Of a stretch of 20,000 nt of DNA, positions 19,148 to 20,000 are shown one piece after another (the stretch's first letter is position 1; every line of letters starts with the position of its first letter). A program made the position numbers and the translations under genes. The stretch is from Chromera velia (taxonomy: Eukaryota; Sar; Chromeraceae). The stretch is taken from assembly GCA_018398765.1 (NCBI GenBank), contig JAHBMJ010005819.1, positions 12,501 through 32,500 of the forward strand. Direction: 5' to 3'. The notes beneath the pieces were generated by a model. That model made no database searches. It saw only the letters and a list, made by a program, of their open reading frames with translations, and was not told the origin of the DNA.

Positions 19148-20000
19148 TCGGTATGTCTCTCTGTAATTCTGGACGTGTGTCTGCCGTCTCAAAAAAAATA
19201 GCGGAGGAGTTTAGAAGTAATAGGGAGTCAGTCTGTGTCGGTTTTTCTCTTTCTTCCCTGGTGCTTGTAGAAAGAAGTGGTGACTCCCCGAAGAGGCCTG
19301 AGCCGTGCTGTGAAAGGAGAAGGGGGGGGGAGAAGTCAGGCAGACAGGCAGGCAAGAAAGCAATGAGGGAAGCAGGTAAAACTTTTCGGTGGGAGGACCT
19401 CCAGGTTTCTGCATTCTTGGGTTGGCCTGACATGATGCGTCTAGCTTCCTGCTTGTCTCTTTTCGTTCCAATGATTGCACAGAGTACTGCTTTGGTCTTT
19501 GTTTTGACGGTCGCTCTCCCAGTCTATCTAGCTGTCCGTCTTGAAGAAGTGAAATAGAGAAACACCTTTCCTCCCCCCCCCCCTCCACACGCAGGAGGCT
19601 TGCTGGATGAGCCGGGGTCGCAAAGAGCTCTGGTGGTTGACATCGACGACAAACTGCTTGAACAGGAAAACAGGACGGTGCCCAGAGAGGACGTGGCCGA
19701 GGTCAGCAAGAGAAGAGAAGGAGAGAAAGGACACAGGGAAGGGATGAGGGTCAATCTCCATCTGTGCATCAATGTGAAGTGAGAGGATCAGCTCGGTGCC
19801 TTCAGGCGGTTAAACGTTGTCTGATCATTTCGTTCTTCCATCCATCCATGCTTTTGTTCTGTTTGTACTCGTTCGTCCATTTGTCTTTTTGTTCGATTGT
19901 TCGGAGATCCCCTTCTTCGCTGCTGCTCTGGCTGTTTCCTCCGTTGCCTCAAGTGGTTTCCTTCCCGGGGTGCGAAATCGTGTCGAAGCTTTAGAGAGAC
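19148..20000 (+). repeat. Second copy of the 853-bp block, probably an unmerged contig overlap
   Basis: Starts right after the N and reaches the window end without a difference from 18128-18980. It holds a second copy of dehydrogenase exon 6 at 19595-19701. Splicing both copies would break the frame, since the exon is 107 nt long, which argues against a real tandem duplication. Confidence 0.95.

Overview
The window looks like nuclear DNA of a photosynthetic protist with a complex, red-lineage plastid; a chromerid such as Chromera would fit, but that is inference. Three things point this way. The genes are split by many GT-AG spliceosomal introns. One gene (13570-15146, minus) starts with a signal peptide, then a Phe-led transit peptide (SA|FGF), then a thylakoid-lumen type signal ending AFA. 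The spacers are full of micro- and minisatellites.

Layout. At 47-4624 (minus) lie six in-phase exons coding for the first 795 residues of a Ser-rich, largely disordered protein of unknown function that runs off the left edge. At 4625-8018 there is a gene-poor stretch with a TA run next to a perfect palindrome, a degenerate 38-bp minisatellite of about 1.2 kb, and an AT-rich island. At 8019-8672 (plus) is an intronless inosine triphosphate pyrophosphatase. At 8940-9375 are long CT/GT/GA runs. At 9928-11601 (minus) is a decayed Ty3/gypsy-like gag-protease element bounded by 47-bp direct repeats, with a primer-binding-site-like sequence at its 5' repeat and no pol. At 11602-13569 I see no gene.

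At 13570-15146 (minus) and 15565-18681 (plus) two genes diverge from a 418-bp intergene: the plastid-targeted thylakoid protein and a six-exon atypical short-chain dehydrogenase resembling Arabidopsis At5g02240. The latter is incomplete at its 3' end. From 19148 the sequence repeats 18128-18980 exactly, directly after a single N at 19147. This is very probably an unmerged contig overlap, not a biological duplication.

The genes do not form a pathway. The plausible links are the shared intergene of the last two genes (one plastid-targeted, the other with a signal-peptide-like leader) and nucleotide sanitation by the ITPase as a stand-alone function. The most notable patterns are the splice sites (GTC donors, TGCAG acceptors), the small gag-protease element with very short terminal repeats, and the assembly duplication.
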